Below are positions 4,731 to 5,573 of a DNA stretch of 5,573 nucleotides, piece by piece. The stretch is from Defluviicoccus vanus (GTDB lineage: Bacteria; Pseudomonadota; Alphaproteobacteria; Rhodospirillales; Defluviicoccaceae), in contig NZ_CP053923.1 in NCBI RefSeq assembly GCF_014672695.1, forward strand, positions 431,945-437,517, in the 5' to 3' direction. Each line of letters opens with the position of its first letter. Position 1 is the first letter of the stretch. The translations under genes were made by a program, and so were the position numbers. A model generated the notes under the pieces. That model was not told where the DNA came from. It did not search any database and was given only the letters and a program-made list of their open reading frames with translations.

Positions 4731-5573
4731 GCCGTTGTCCCGGGAACGAGAACGGCGTAGTCAGCCGCCGCCGTCATCCTGACGTCCATTTTCGGCAGAT
4801 GTGGATAGGCCGTCAGGTCGAGCCGGGCCGGCCGCCGCTCGACGCGCGCCAGAGCAATCTGCTTGACCGCATCAAAGCCGATGACGCCGAGCCGGATCGC
4901 TTCGCTGACCGCGCTCGCCACCATCTCCATCGGGATCGCCTCCATCAGCCGCAGCACCTGGATGAACTCCCGCCTGCCGCGGTTGCCCATGCGCGCCTCG
5001 AGGAGATGGCGCAGGTGCTGGAACGCCTCCGGCAGATCCCAGTCTTTCAGCGCCGCCGCCTGGTCGAGGGCATTCGGCTTCGTCTCGATCAGCGCCGAGA
5101 TAGTGCAGCGGCTCGAATACGAAGGTGCCCGTGCCATAGCAGCGACGATGCCGGGCGATCGCCTCGCCGGCACAAAGGATCACCACCTCGTCGACGAAGC
5201 CCTTCACCACAACATCCCGGAAGCCGTATGCCGTCGGTACCGAGTAGTCGTTGCCGCGGTAGCGGACCAGGGCGGTCGATGAGACACGGGCCGCCCGCTT
5301 CTCGCTCGGCTCCAATGGCACCGCCGGCAAATCCCGGAAGGCTTCGAGGTCGGCGACGAGACGCTCGCCGATGGTTTCGCCGTGGCGACCGGCGCGTTCG
5401 CCTCGTCGCTGCCGGCAGCGATCTTCCAGCATGGCATTGAGATCGTCGAAGCTTGCCGCCTGGGGGATCGGCGTCAGGAAGTTCGATCGAGCATACTTCA
5501 CCAGCCCCTCGACCTTGCCCTTGTCGTTGCCCTTGCCGGGACGGCCGAAGCGATCCTGGAACAGGTAATGGCT
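4727..5573 (-). pseudogene. istA: IstA transposase, C-terminal half, with a one-base frameshift and cut by the window edge
   Basis: IstA is the DDE transposase of IS21-family elements. The visible part starts inside the catalytic domain (SHYLFQDRFGRPGKGNDKGK, then VEGLVKYARSNFLTPIP). The Glu in KVEGLV (codon 5510-5508) is probably the third catalytic acid. The C-terminal domain follows (ASFDDLNAMLEDRC, RYRGNDYSVPTAYGF, GTFVFEPLHYL). After HYL the family sequence continues in another frame (ALIETKPNALDQAAALKDW, HLLEARMGNRGRREFIQVLRLMEAI) to a TGA at 4729-4727. The frames join perfectly if one base of the CC at 5095-5096 is removed, so a single-base insertion is the simplest lesion. About 281 residues are present; the N-terminal helix-turn-helix and first catalytic Asp residues are off the right edge. 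IS21 istA is not known for programmed frameshifting at this site. A natural mutation or a sequencing error are both possible. Confidence 0.85.

Larger units (their letters stand above)
3726..5573 (-). mobile_element. IS21-family insertion sequence, partial (continues past right edge)
   Basis: It carries istA and istB in the family order, overlapping by ATGA, and the istB-proximal end with TGTCAAC at the tip followed by tandem GCGGAG...GGCCA repeats. The terminus is placed at 3726, where the recombinase frame begins on the outer side. The opposite end and the target duplication are outside the window. It interrupts the first RIT recombinase gene and is therefore younger than the RIT insertion. 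Confidence 0.85.

Noticed and set aside
3840..4760. Plus-strand open frame of 306 codons opposite istB
   Set aside because: The minus strand encodes an unmistakable IstB with Walker A and B motifs, so the plus frame is a shadow.

Overview
The window is GC-rich and compact, and every gene I can support lies on the minus strand, so genes read from right to left. Base composition, the ArdC-type sequence and the kinds of mobile element suggest an alphaproteobacterium, plausibly a sphingomonad or rhizobial relative. The host locus is probably a plasmid or integrative-element accessory region. The taxonomic guess is inference from gene content only.

The layout is a nested set of insertions. At the left, positions 1-903 are host backbone. 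It holds the 5' part of an unrecognised gene (1-528, running off the left edge) and, upstream of it, the last ~104 codons of an ardC-like antirestriction gene (589-903). The ardC reading frame is lost inside its HExxH zinc-site codons. From there to 3725 lies a Recombinase-In-Trio (RIT) element: three tyrosine recombinase genes, each overlapping the next by ATGA. The third (1011-2003) and second (2000-2938) look intact, with complete catalytic residue sets. The first (2935-3725) carries an in-frame TAG and has lost its 5' part. The ~110 bp at the left RIT end (903-1011) are dense in copies of CGGCATAA in both orientations and in dyad symmetries, and probably form the recombinase-binding end of the element.

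From 3726 to the right edge is an IS21-family insertion sequence that split the first RIT recombinase gene. Its terminal sequence has two 24-bp-period repeats. Inward of these come a 34-bp perfect palindrome, an intact istB ATPase gene (3852-4730) and the C-terminal half of istA (4727-5573), which has a one-base frameshift near 5095.

The order of events can be read from the nesting: RIT into (or next to) ardC, then IS21 into the RIT. The missing 5' parts of the first RIT recombinase and of ardC, and the other RIT end, should lie to the right of the window beyond the istA end of the IS. As it stands the RIT lacks one of its three recombinases and this IS21 copy lacks a full-length IstA, so both look unable to move unless helped in trans. 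I saw no tRNA, rRNA, CRISPR array or riboswitch. No non-IS, non-RIT system stands out as a new defence or metabolic module.
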